Shown in pieces: positions 17,279 through 25,485 of a stretch of DNA of 32,594 nt. A program made the position numbers and the translations under genes. The stretch comes from Thermodesulfobacteriota bacterium (GTDB lineage Bacteria > Desulfobacterota > Thermodesulfobacteria > Thermodesulfobacteriales > Thermodesulfatatoraceae). A model generated the notes under the pieces. It worked only from the letters and a program-made list of their open reading frames with translations. It had not been told where the DNA came from and made no database searches. Location: positions 1-32,594 of the forward strand of contig JAADDY010000038.1 of assembly GCA_013153725.1 (NCBI GenBank), given 5' to 3'. Position 1 is the stretch's first letter. Every line of letters begins with the position of its first letter.

Positions 17279-19009
17279 GTGGCCCAAAACAATTTCATTC
17301 TGGCCCAAATTCTCGCCAAGGCCACTTCCAGGCCGGCCCTGGAGAACACCCCCTTCCCTCGTTACGTAAGATATCTGAAAAGTACCTCTCAGGGGCCGGG
17401 CTGGGACCTGGGAGGTGAGGTTCCCACCGCTTTCGGAAGGGCCTTCCTCTCAGACGGACGGATGGTGGAAGTTTATACTCCCCTCAGGTCTCTGGTGGAC
17501 TATCTGGCCCGGCGAAAAGACATCGAGAACGGGCTCTATCAACTGCAAGGGGGCAAAATTCTGGCCCTGAAAGAGCTCCTTCCGGAAAACGCCCTCGAGA
17601 ATCAGCCCCGGGAAATGCCGTTCACCCTCTCCCTGGGAAAGAGACTCTTCTGTGTCGTACCCCTCAAGAACAATCTTGGAGAAACTTTTGGTTACTACGT
17701 TCGCGAAGCCCGCGTCTCCTATCTGAAAAATTTCGCCTACGCCCTCTTCAAACGCAACGCCCTTCCCACCATCTTCTTTCTGGGAGTGGCCCTGGTTATC
17801 GCCCTTATGCTGACCAGACATTTCGTCTGTATCCCGCTCAACAATCTTCACACTCAGCTAACACGCATTTCCCAGGGAATCGGGAAGAGGCTCCGGGAAG
17901 CGGTGAAAGAAAAGATCATCGAGGCCCCGGGGAACGACGAAATATCTGCCCTCGCCCGCACCATCAACCAGCTCGTGAAGGAACTAGACGAACTGGCCTC
18001 CTTCAGACAGGCCATCGAAATGGACGAAACCCCCCTTGAGATCTACCATCGTCTTCACCGCGTCCTGACCAGCAGATTCGGCCTCTCAAATTTTGTCATC
18101 TTCGAGATCTCCAACAGTCAGAACCGTATCACCCCGGTGGTTACCGAACCTCCCCACTTGCTGGAGGAGTGCTGCCTGCGTGATATAAACCAGAATCCGA
18201 AACTCTGCCGGGTCTATCGCAGTGCTTCACGGGCAAGCTCCCTCCACTTCACCGAAACCTGTGAATACTTCCGCCACAAAGAGCTGAACTATATTTGCCT
18301 CCCTCTCTGCGTGGGAGGGAAGGTCATCGGCATCATCCACTTCCTCTTGCCGATGGAATACGCCTTAAAGGAGATGCAGCAGGCCATCATGGACAAGGTC
18401 CTGGCCTACATCAAGGAGGCTGCCCCCATCATCGAGGCCAAAAGATTCGCCGAAAGCCTGCGAGAGATGTCTTTTCGAGACTCCCTCACCGGTCTTTACA
18501 ACCGCCGCATCCTCGACGATCTCATCCCTCAGGTAGCAGCGGGGATCGTCAGACGAGAAAGCAACCTCGGCATTATCATGTTCGATATCGACCACTTCAA
18601 AATCTTGAACGACACTTACGGTCATTCTTTTGGCGACAAGGTCCTGGCCAAAATCGGCGACATCATTCGTTTCCAGCTTCGCAAGAGTGATTTTGCCATC
18701 CGCTTCGGTGGAGAAGAATTCCTGCTCTTGTTGGTAGATGCCAAACCGGGAAGCACCCTTCAGGTGGCGGAACGTCTTCGTCAACACATCGAGACCAGTG
18801 CTTTCGTCTTTGAAGGCAAAATGGCCACCGTGACCATCTCGGCAGGGGTGGCCGAATTCCCCCGGGATGATACCAACCTCTGGAACGTCATCAACTTTGC
18901 CGACGTGGCCCTTTACCGGGCCAAGGCCATGGGACGCAACCGGGTGGTAAGGTTTGAAAAGAGTTTCCTGAAGGAAGAATTAAAGCAAACGGATGAAAAG
19001 AAGTCTTAA
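17279..19009 (+). CDS. Membrane-bound diguanylate cyclase (sensor-HAMP-GAF-GGDEF), 5' end frameshifted
   Basis: As annotated from GTG 17279 this is 576 residues. Order: the rest of a periplasmic sensor domain (about 1-150), transmembrane helix 162-180, HAMP 180-240, a GAF-like domain 250-385 with six cysteines (298, 299, 310, 328, 340, 344), and GGDEF 398-565. The active site is GGEEF at 477-481 and the inhibitory RxxD site is Arg468 to Asp471, so cyclic di-GMP synthesis with product feedback is expected. The true start is probably ATG 17088 in another frame; the GTG start would leave the periplasmic domain without its first membrane anchor. The 3' end overlaps the convergent gene by 30 bases. 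It follows the NtrBC pair by about 40 bases. Confidence 0.85.
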   Translation: MAQNNFILAQILAKATSRPALENTPFPRYVRYLKSTSQGPGWDLGGEVPTAFGRAFLSDGRMVEVYTPLRSLVDYLARRKDIENGLYQLQGGKILALKELLPENALENQPREMPFTLSLGKRLFCVVPLKNNLGETFGYYVREARVSYLKNFAYALFKRNALPTIFFLGVALVIALMLTRHFVCIPLNNLHTQLTRISQGIGKRLREAVKEKIIEAPGNDEISALARTINQLVKELDELASFRQAIEMDETPLEIYHRLHRVLTSRFGLSNFVIFEISNSQNRITPVVTEPPHLLEECCLRDINQNPKLCRVYRSASRASSLHFTETCEYFRHKELNYICLPLCVGGKVIGIIHFLLPMEYALKEMQQAIMDKVLAYIKEAAPIIEAKRFAESLREMSFRDSLTGLYNRRILDDLIPQVAAGIVRRESNLGIIMFDIDHFKILNDTYGHSFGDKVLAKIGDIIRFQLRKSDFAIRFGGEEFLLLLVDAKPGSTLQVAERLRQHIETSAFVFEGKMATVTISAGVAEFPRDDTNLWNVINFADVALYRAKAMGRNRVVRFEKSFLKEELKQTDEKKS

Positions 19010-20386
19010 CTCAAAGTCTCCGTTTTCGCTTCCGATCCCGAAAAGCCCCTTGAGGATCCTGAAACGCCAGCCCTTGGGTTTGCGATGAAAAGAGAGAAGA
19101 AAGGCAAGCTCTACGATGTCTTCCTCATCGGTATGGTCGTGACGATAAAGCCCCCACAGAGCCTTGGAACGAGTAAAGCCGTTCGGATCCTGAACGTACT
19201 CGTAGAGTCGAAGAAGCGGGGCGATGGTGCGGTCTATCCCTTCGGAATGGAAAGGTAAAAGGGCCGGGAAGAAGAATATCTCGAAGCCGTCGTCGCGCTT
19301 TATTTGCTCTCCGAGAGGCCAGACCCGCGAGAACTGATATTTGAGACGGCCCTTTTCGTCTTTCACCTTCTCAAATTTGGTGAGCAACAGAAAAGTGCGG
19401 GTTTCCCGATGAAGCTCTCGCTCCTTGTGTCGAACAACGTCGTAGCGGTAAGTGTAGAGTGGCCAGAAGACAAAGTGAGAATACTCGTCTTTTGTTTTGC
19501 GGTAGCCCAGGAGGGGCCAGAAGCGTCTCTCACGGTAGGTGATTTTTTTGCCCTCGCCGTAACGGAAAATGGGCCATGGGAGATCCCAGGAGGTCACGTC
19601 GTTTTTATCGTGGCGGAAATAGCGAAAAAAGGGCCAGAAAAGGATGTAGCGTCGATGAAATTCGCTTTTCTCTTCCACCCAGAGAGGCCAGAACATATCC
19701 CGTGTTACCGTTCCATCCCCGAAGTAGAACTCCTCGTGCCAGAAGAAAGGCCACAGGAAAAAAGTGCGATCGTAAACCCCTTTCTTGATCTTGTGACTGT
19801 AAAAGGGCCAGAACTTGCGCTCGTAAAAGGTGGGGCCATCCGTGCGGTTGTAGATGGGCCAGAACCAGGTGCTGGAAACGTTACCATCAAAGCGGGATTT
19901 GACCCTGATAGGCCAGAAATAAAAACGCACTTCGTCTCTTCCGCCCCAGTTCAGGAGGCGACCATAGATGGGAAAAATGCCCCAAAAGGATTCGTCTTCC
20001 TTGGTTTTCCCCCAGAAGATGAGCCCAAAATTGTGGTATTTCTTGTTCTCGTTGATGTTTGAATTGCGGGCCCAGATAGGAACCAACCGGAGCCTGGTGT
20101 AATCCTGGCCTTCCTGGTAATGCCCCAGAGGAGGCAGAAAGTACACGTCGTGGCGTTCCTTGCGGTCCACCACCGCCAGGAAGGGCCTGAAGGCGGAGCC
20201 GCTTTCCGCCTTGGTTTCGTAAGCGTAATAAAGCGGCCCAAACAGCTCGAGCTCTCTCACGGAGCCGTCTTTTGATTCCTGAAAGAAGAGGAAGGGCCAC
20301 CAGTTATGACGTACACGCCCCTCCTGCGCCGCCACAGACGACGCCCAGCAGAGAACCAGGAATAGGAGGAGATACTTGCGCGGCAC
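18980..20386 (-). CDS. Exported Trp-Pro-repeat protein of unknown function, downstream of mlaD
   Basis: This 468-residue protein starts at GTG 20386, with AAGGAGG overlapping the mlaD stop 10 bases upstream. Residues 1-20 are a Sec signal peptide ending near Val-Ala-Ala. The mature protein is rich in Phe, Trp, Tyr and Arg and carries a repeated F-W-P-hydrophobic-aromatic motif. Between residues 158 and 308 there are nine Trp-Pro pairs spaced 17 to 21 residues, with degenerate copies before (30, 51, 85, 103) and after (356). The alternation of aromatic and charged segments suggests beta-strands or hairpins, perhaps an outer membrane or periplasmic beta structure. I do not recognise a named family. 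Its place at the end of the mla cluster suggests an envelope role. Confidence 0.8.
   Translation of the reverse strand: MPRKYLLLFLVLCWASSVAAQEGRVRHNWWPFLFFQESKDGSVRELELFGPLYYAYETKAESGSAFRPFLAVVDRKERHDVYFLPPLGHYQEGQDYTRLRLVPIWARNSNINENKKYHNFGLIFWGKTKEDESFWGIFPIYGRLLNWGGRDEVRFYFWPIRVKSRFDGNVSSTWFWPIYNRTDGPTFYERKFWPFYSHKIKKGVYDRTFFLWPFFWHEEFYFGDGTVTRDMFWPLWVEEKSEFHRRYILFWPFFRYFRHDKNDVTSWDLPWPIFRYGEGKKITYRERRFWPLLGYRKTKDEYSHFVFWPLYTYRYDVVRHKERELHRETRTFLLLTKFEKVKDEKGRLKYQFSRVWPLGEQIKRDDGFEIFFFPALLPFHSEGIDRTIAPLLRLYEYVQDPNGFTRSKALWGLYRHDHTDEEDIVELAFLLSFHRKPKGWRFRILKGLFGIGSENGDFELRLLFIRLL
19460..19915 (-). repeat. Nine Trp-Pro repeats inside the exported protein gene
   Basis: The segment encodes residues 158-309, where Trp-Pro recurs at 158, 176, 193, 212, 233, 251, 271, 290 and 308 (steps 18, 17, 19, 21, 18, 20, 19, 18). 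On the plus strand this shows as GGCCAGAA or close variants every 50 to 65 bases. The linkers differ in sequence, so the repeat is protein-level rather than a recent DNA duplication. Confidence 0.8.
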
Positions 20387-20396
20387 CCCCGCCTCC

Positions 20397-21455
20397 TTAC
20401 TGCAGGACCATGGTTCCTATCGTCCCCAGGATCGTCACGGGTACCTGTTCTTGGAGACCGGTGGCCGCCTGGTTTACGTTCCGCAGAGTCTTTTTGGCCT
20501 CCAGATAGAGACTGTCATCGTTGATAAGCCTCCCGAGGGTGCCTTCCCCGCGTTCGATCTTCTGCGCGATCTTGCTGAGAGAGTCGAAAGTGGCGTTGAG
20601 CTTGTTATAGAGCTCTTCATCACTGATCAACTTGCCAAGGGTGCCTTCGCCCTGCCCGATCTTCTTGGCCACCTCGCTCAGGGTGCTGGAGGCCTGGTTG
20701 ATGGTGGAAATGGTCTGCTTGAGGTCCGCATAAAGCTCGTCATCGTTGATGAGTTTGCCCAGCGTGCCTTCACCTCGATTCAGCTTGGCAGCCACATCAC
20801 TGAGATTAGCGGCCAGCCTTTCGATCTTGACGTAAAGGGTCTCGTCGGTGAGAAGTTTCCCGATGGTGCCTTCACCCTTTGCCAGCCTCTCCCCCACTTC
20901 TTTGAAGGCCGCGGCGGCGTCTTTTATGTTCGCCACCATTTGCCTGAAATTATTCAACCCTTCCTCGGAACCCAAGAGTTCTTTGAGCCCGGCAGTGATC
21001 TCCCGCAGGTTTTGAATGGCGGGCCCCACTTCTGCCAGGATCTGATCGAGATCCACGGGTGAGATGGTCTTGGCAATCATGGCCCCGGGGGGCAGATATT
21101 CCGGGCTCCTGCCCTGACGAATTTCCACGTAGCGATCCCCGAGAACCCCTTTGGTGCGTACCATGGCCACGGCGTCTTTGGCGATCTTCACTCCTTCGTA
21201 AATGCGCATCTCCACCAGAGCCTTGCCGTCGGTAAGAGAGATACGAGAAACCCGACCAATCTCCACTCCAGCCATTTCAACCCGCGCCCCTTCCACCAGA
21301 CCGGAGACGTTTTCAAAAACGGCCTTGAGAGGATAAGTCTTCTTGGTGGAAATTTTCTCTTCCCCCAGTTGAAGGCTTAGATAAGCTAGAGCAAGAAGGG
21401 CTATCAAAACGAAAAGCCCAACTTTGATTTCCAGCCCTTTGTCAGTTCTTCTCAT
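20397..21455 (-). CDS. mlaD: MlaD-like MCE-domain protein with C-terminal repeats
   Basis: This 352-residue protein is anchored by one N-terminal helix (about 11-30) with the rest in the periplasm. Residues about 39-115 form the single MCE domain ([21 protein letters not shown], later VLGDRYVEI). The C-terminal half is predicted helical and carries four copies of GEGT[LI]G[KR]L...D..LY starting at residues 194, 228, 269 and 303. MCE proteins form hexameric rings that carry phospholipid between membranes with the MlaE/MlaF ABC transporter. ATG 21455 has AAGGAGG upstream and overlaps the mlaF 3' end by 14 bases. At 352 residues it is about twice the length of E. coli MlaD. Confidence 0.92.
   Translation of the reverse strand: MRRTDKGLEIKVGLFVLIALLALAYLSLQLGEEKISTKKTYPLKAVFENVSGLVEGARVEMAGVEIGRVSRISLTDGKALVEMRIYEGVKIAKDAVAMVRTKGVLGDRYVEIRQGRSPEYLPPGAMIAKTISPVDLDQILAEVGPAIQNLREITAGLKELLGSEEGLNNFRQMVANIKDAAAAFKEVGERLAKGEGTIGKLLTDETLYVKIERLAANLSDVAAKLNRGEGTLGKLINDDELYADLKQTISTINQASSTLSEVAKKIGQGEGTLGKLISDEELYNKLNATFDSLSKIAQKIERGEGTLGRLINDDSLYLEAKKTLRNVNQAATGLQEQVPVTILGTIGTMVLQ
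20505..20876 (-). repeat. Four Gly-Glu-Gly-Thr repeats in the MlaD C-terminus
   Basis: The region encodes residues 194-317. Each unit reads GEGT[LI]G[KR]L[IL] followed by a short acidic stretch and L-Y, then a helical linker. Unit starts are 34, 41 and 34 residues apart; 41 is 34 plus one heptad, as expected if the linkers are packed helices. The DNA copies are similar but not identical (seen as GTGCCTTC blocks on the plus strand). Confidence 0.85.
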
Positions 21456-22200
21456 TTTTTTCCTCCTTACAACCTGTTGGCAAAGCGGTGATAAAACTCC
21501 TTACGAAAGGATGTTTTGAGGCCTTTATCTTTTCGGGAGGACCTTCCTCAATGATTACTCCCTCATGCAAGAAGGCGATCTTGTCTGCGATGGCAAAGGC
21601 TATCGGAACATCGTGGCTGATGACCACGCAGGTAAGACCGTGCTTTTCCTGGGTCTCTTCTATGAGTCGGGCAATGCTCTCCTGCATCAAAGGATCCAGC
21701 CCGGTAGTGGGCTCGTCAAAGAGAACGATCTCCGGGTCCAGAGCAAGGGCTCTGGCCAGAGCGGCCCTCTTTTTCATTCCTCCGGAAAGTTCTGAGGGCA
21801 TCTTGTCTATCGCTTCGATCAAACCCACCTGGGCCAGCTTGACCTCGACCCGGGCCCAGATTTCCTTTTCCGAAAGGTTCGTATGCTCTCTCAGTGGAAA
21901 GGCGACATTCTCTCCCACCGTCAAGGAATCGAACAGGGCACCTTCCTGAAAGAGCATGCCAAAACGTTTGCGAATCTGCATGAGCTCTTTTTCACTCATC
22001 TGCGTGATATCCTGGCCGTCGATCAGGATCTGACCTTTGTCCGGGGGGATGAGCCCGATGATGTGCTTCAAGAGAACACTCTTTCCCGTACCGCTCCTGC
22101 CCATGATGAAAGTGATCTTCCCTTTCGGGATATCCAGATTCACTCCTCGGAGGACTTTCTGTTTCCCAAAAGATTTGTGGAGATCTACGATCTTTATCAT
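21442..22200 (-). CDS. mlaF: Phospholipid ABC transporter ATPase MlaF
   Basis: This 252-residue ABC ATPase has Walker [16 protein letters not shown]-loop [12 protein letters not shown], signature [15 protein letters not shown], Walker [15 protein letters not shown] and the His switch VISHD. The LSGGM-KR signature and the EGALFDS segment are typical of MlaF/Ttg2A. It powers the MlaE permease at the inner membrane. ATG 22200 lies 9 bases after the mlaE stop, with AGAGG upstream, and the stop codon is inside mlaD, so the three genes form one unit. Confidence 0.95.
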   Translation of the reverse strand: MIKIVDLHKSFGKQKVLRGVNLDIPKGKITFIMGRSGTGKSVLLKHIIGLIPPDKGQILIDGQDITQMSEKELMQIRKRFGMLFQEGALFDSLTVGENVAFPLREHTNLSEKEIWARVEVKLAQVGLIEAIDKMPSELSGGMKKRAALARALALDPEIVLFDEPTTGLDPLMQESIARLIEETQEKHGLTCVVISHDVPIAFAIADKIAFLHEGVIIEEGPPEKIKASKHPFVRSFITALPTGCKEEKNEKN

Positions 22201-22209
22201 TATTGGCCT

Positions 22210-22980
22210 CTAGAAAAGGAGAGAAGTAAGGATGTAATCGGCAATCAGAATGCTGATTGACGAAATAACCACCGCCTGTGTGGTAGCTTTCCCAACTCCT
22301 TCGGCTCCACCTCGGGCATTATAACCTTTAAAGCAACCCACTACAGCCAGGATGGCTCCAAACACGAAGGCCTTGTAAAGCCCGTTAATGATATCGACTA
22401 GCTCCACCAGCTCTTTCATTTTACTTACAAAGACCCCGGCATCGATGTGGAGCAAAATGACACCCACGAAGTATCCTCCGGCGATTCCTACCAGATCTGC
22501 CAGAACGGTGAGAAGAGGTACCATCAAAACTGCCGCCCAGAATCTCGGAACAACCAGATAGTGGATGGGGTTTACCGCCATCACCCGCAGAGCGTCTATC
22601 TGTTCTGTAACACGCATGGTGCCGATTTCAGCCGCCATGGCCGAACCGGCCCGCGCCGTTACCATCAGACCGGTGAGAACTGGCCCAAGCTCCCGCACCA
22701 GGGAAAGGGCCACCGTTGCCCCCAGGAGACTCTCTCCTCCGAATTTGCGGAAACCATAATATCCCTCTAGAGCCAGGACCATCCCCGAAAAAAGCCCTGT
22801 TAGCACCACTACGAGAGTAGACTTAACCCCCACAAATTCCATCTGCTTAATGAACAGCCGCAAACGAAAGGGGGGCTTGAAGGTGAGGCCCAGAGTTTGC
22901 AAGAACATAAGGGCCATGCCACCCATCTCTTCTAATATGCTGATAGTGAAGGCACCCAGAGCAGCTACCGGGTTATACAC
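22210..22980 (-). CDS. mlaE: Phospholipid ABC transporter permease MlaE
   Basis: This 256-residue permease has five or six hydrophobic segments. It carries the MlaE signature region LVRELGPVLTGLMVTARAGSA followed by EIGTMRVTEQIDALRVM, which contacts MlaF. The start is GTG 22980 with GGGAGG about 8 bases upstream. It is the first mla gene; the 157-base AT-rich gap before it, after mtaB, may hold the mla promoter (TTGACG on the minus strand at 23061-23056, but no convincing -10 at the right distance). Confidence 0.94.
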   Translation of the reverse strand: MYNPVAALGAFTISILEEMGGMALMFLQTLGLTFKPPFRLRLFIKQMEFVGVKSTLVVVLTGLFSGMVLALEGYYGFRKFGGESLLGATVALSLVRELGPVLTGLMVTARAGSAMAAEIGTMRVTEQIDALRVMAVNPIHYLVVPRFWAAVLMVPLLTVLADLVGIAGGYFVGVILLHIDAGVFVSKMKELVELVDIINGLYKAFVFGAILAVVGCFKGYNARGGAEGVGKATTQAVVISSISILIADYILTSLLF

Positions 22981-23137
22981 AAAAGACCTCCCAGCGCAAA
23001 AAGTGGAAAAACGTAAAAGAATTATCTTTGGTTTTTAATGTCATTTTTATATAGGCGTCAACCGATAGAAAACATTGATTTGGGTCAAAAGACATCTTAG
23101 CGCTCCAAAAGAGCAATTAAAAGGGCCTGCTTGTTTG

Positions 23138-24451
23138 TTATCCGACCATATCAAGAGATCCATAAAGGGTGGTATCGACGGCGCGCTCTACCCTAACTCT
23201 CACGAGTCTTCCTGTGAGCTTCGCTTTTCCGTGAAAAAATACCGTCACATAATGGCGCGAAAGGCCCTCCAGAAGGCCGGTGTTTTCGTCCTGGCGCAAG
23301 ACCAGAACCTCGAAGTTTTTGCCTATCTGCCGGGCGTAAAAGCCTTTTTTCTTGGCCCGGGAGAGGTCGCGCAGCCGACGAGCCCTTTCGGCCACCACGT
23401 GGGGAGGGAGCTGGGGCCAGGAAGCAGCCCTGGTGCCAGGGCGAGGTGAATACGGAAAGACGTGGAAATAGGCCAGCGGAAGCCTCTCAAGGAGACGATA
23501 GGTCTCTTCAAAATCTTTCTCGGTCTCCGCAGGGAAGCCCGCGATGACATCAACCCCCAGAGCGGCCTCCGGAAAAAAGCGGAGGATCTCTTCCACGACT
23601 CGCAGGAAATCTTCCCTCCGGTATCGACGCCCCATCTTCCGCAAGACCTCGTTGCTGGCACTCTGAAGAGACAGATGAAAATGCGGACAAAAGCCCGAGG
23701 AGGCCCTGAGAAAAGAGAGCATCTCAAGATCAATCTCGCGGGGCTCAAGAGAGCTGAGACGAAACCGTGGAACCTCGAGTTCGTCAAGAAGCCTCAGTAG
23801 ATCCAGAAGTTTTTTCGGTGGATCCAGATCACGACCCCAGAGCCCCAGATGGACACCGGACACGACCATTTCCTGGTATCCCGCGGCAAGGTAGCGTTTG
23901 GCCTGCTCTGCTATGAGCTCCAAAGGAAGGCTGCGCGAAGGTCCCCTGGCGTAGGGCACGATACAGTAGGTGCAAAAGAGACTGCAGCCGTCCTGCACCC
24001 GCAAAAACGCCCGTTGATGCCCCCGAAACCGGTGTAGAGGAAAAGGTTCACAGCGTTTGAGCTTCCTCACATCGGAGAGCAAAGCCTGTGTCTCCTCAAG
24101 GGGAAGAGGAAGTCCCTCGACGATCTCCGGGATTCGCGGTTTGAACTCCTGCCCCACGATGAGGAGGGGGCCTTCTACCTGTTCCCTTATTTCCTCAACC
24201 CCCACCTGGGCGTAACAGCCCGTGGCTATCACCAGAAGAGGGGAGTGTTTGAGGGCCCGCCGCAGGAGCTGACGGCTCTCATAAGCGGCCTTGGCCGTTA
24301 CCGCGCAGGTGTTTACCAGGTAGATGTCGGCCTCTTCCTTGAAATCTACGATTTCGTAACCCCTGGAAGAGAACTCCTCCAGCAGGGAGGCGGTTTCCAC
24401 CTGATTAACCTTACAACCCAGGGTAAAGGCAGCGAGCGTCTTCTTGGGCAT
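23138..24451 (-). CDS. mtaB: tRNA t6A37 methylthiotransferase MtaB
   Basis: This 437-residue radical-SAM methylthiotransferase has an N-terminal UPF0004 domain with three cluster cysteines (TLGCKVNQ near residue 13, VNTCAVT, ATGCYAQ), a radical-SAM CSLFCTYC (C-x3-C-x2-C) after VQDG, and a C-terminal TRAM-like domain. The GCKVNQVE opening separates MtaB from MiaB (usually GCQMN) and RimO. It adds a methylthio group to t6A at position 37 of tRNA. ATG 24451 overlaps the previous stop in TGATG; a TTG one codon upstream is less likely. The stop is followed by 157 non-coding bases before mlaE. Confidence 0.92.
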   Translation of the reverse strand: MPKKTLAAFTLGCKVNQVETASLLEEFSSRGYEIVDFKEEADIYLVNTCAVTAKAAYESRQLLRRALKHSPLLVIATGCYAQVGVEEIREQVEGPLLIVGQEFKPRIPEIVEGLPLPLEETQALLSDVRKLKRCEPFPLHRFRGHQRAFLRVQDGCSLFCTYCIVPYARGPSRSLPLELIAEQAKRYLAAGYQEMVVSGVHLGLWGRDLDPPKKLLDLLRLLDELEVPRFRLSSLEPREIDLEMLSFLRASSGFCPHFHLSLQSASNEVLRKMGRRYRREDFLRVVEEILRFFPEAALGVDVIAGFPAETEKDFEETYRLLERLPLAYFHVFPYSPRPGTRAASWPQLPPHVVAERARRLRDLSRAKKKGFYARQIGKNFEVLVLRQDENTGLLEGLSRHYVTVFFHGKAKLTGRLVRVRVERAVDTTLYGSLDMVG

Positions 24452-25485
24452 CAAACACTAAACCGGAAGATGATGACGTCTCCGTCCTGGACTTCGTAAT
24501 CCTTCCCTTCAAGCCTTACTTTGCCGGCCTTTTGGGCGGCCTGATAGGAACCAAGGGCCACGAGTTCCTCAAACGGGATCACCTCCGCCCGGATGAACCC
24601 TCTCTCCATGTCGGAGTGGATGGTGCCCGCGGCCTGCTGGGCCCTGGTACCCCGGGGAATGGGCCAGGCCCGGGCTTCCTTCTCACCACCGGTAAAGAAG
24701 CAGATGAGATCGAGTATTTCAAAGCTCTTGCGCACCAGAAGCGGAAGCGCCGCCTCTTTGAGGCCGTATTCCTCTCGAAAGACCTCCGCCTCCTCGGGAG
24801 GCATCTCCGCCAGATCCGCCTCAAGCCGCCCTCTGATCACCACGAGAGAAGTTTCCTCCGGGAGCCTGAGTTCGACGGGCTCGTTTTCCTCCCCGGTGTT
24901 CAACACCACTAAAAGGGGCTTGATGGAAAGAAAGGTATACCCGCGGAGGATGGGGCTTTGGCGCAGTCGAGGTTCTACCCGAAGGGGGCGGCCGGCTTCG
25001 AGCAGCGCACGAGCCAGGCGCAATTCTTCTATCTCTTGTTCGTTCACGTCGCCGCCCTTGCGGGCCTCTTTTTCCAGGCGCTCAAGCCGCCTTTCCACGA
25101 TGGCAAGATCGGAGAGAATGAATTCCTCGTGCATGGTGTCGAGCTCGGCCTGGGGGTCTGGAGGAAGACCTGCCAGTTCGAAGTTGCGCACCACCAGGAC
25201 GAGAGCGTCGGCGGGTCTGAGTTCGTTGAGGAGCCTTTCCGTCTCCTTCTGGCGGCTCTCCCGCTCCCGCAGGTCGAAAGAAAGATCGAGGTATTGCACG
25301 GTAGCCGGGGTAATCTTTGCCGAGCCGAAGATCTTTTGAAGCACCGGAAGCCTTTCATCAGGCACCTTGACCACGGCGCGGGCAACACCCGCCTTTTCCT
25401 CCTGGTGACCGGCGAATTGCCCTGCCGCCGCCCGAAAGATGGTACTCTTGCCAGATTGGGGAAGCCCGACGATACCTATCTTCAT
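24451..25485 (-). CDS. Divergent YchF-family (DUF933) P-loop NTPase
   Basis: This 344-residue protein resembles YchF/OLA1. It has a P-loop GLPQSGKST at 7-15, a G4-like NTGE in VVLNTGEEN, and the C-terminal YchF (TGS-like, DUF933) domain with AWPIPRGTRAQQAAGTIHSDMERGFIRAEV. It differs from canonical YchF (about 363 residues): the P-loop lacks the usual PNVGKS, and the G3 motif D-I-A-G-L is missing, the matching region reading YLDLSFDLRERES. It may be a YchF paralogue with altered nucleotide handling. It overlaps trpD by 4 bases and mtaB by 1 base, so it is translationally coupled to both. Confidence 0.85.
   Translation of the reverse strand: MKIGIVGLPQSGKSTIFRAAAGQFAGHQEEKAGVARAVVKVPDERLPVLQKIFGSAKITPATVQYLDLSFDLRERESRQKETERLLNELRPADALVLVVRNFELAGLPPDPQAELDTMHEEFILSDLAIVERRLERLEKEARKGGDVNEQEIEELRLARALLEAGRPLRVEPRLRQSPILRGYTFLSIKPLLVVLNTGEENEPVELRLPEETSLVVIRGRLEADLAEMPPEEAEVFREEYGLKEAALPLLVRKSFEILDLICFFTGGEKEARAWPIPRGTRAQQAAGTIHSDMERGFIRAEVIPFEELVALGSYQAAQKAGKVRLEGKDYEVQDGDVIIFRFSV

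Noticed and set aside
23100-23125. Short hairpin between mtaB and mlaE as a terminator
   Set aside because: On the minus strand GCTC-TTTTG-GAGC gives only a 4-base-pair stem with no T-run after it.
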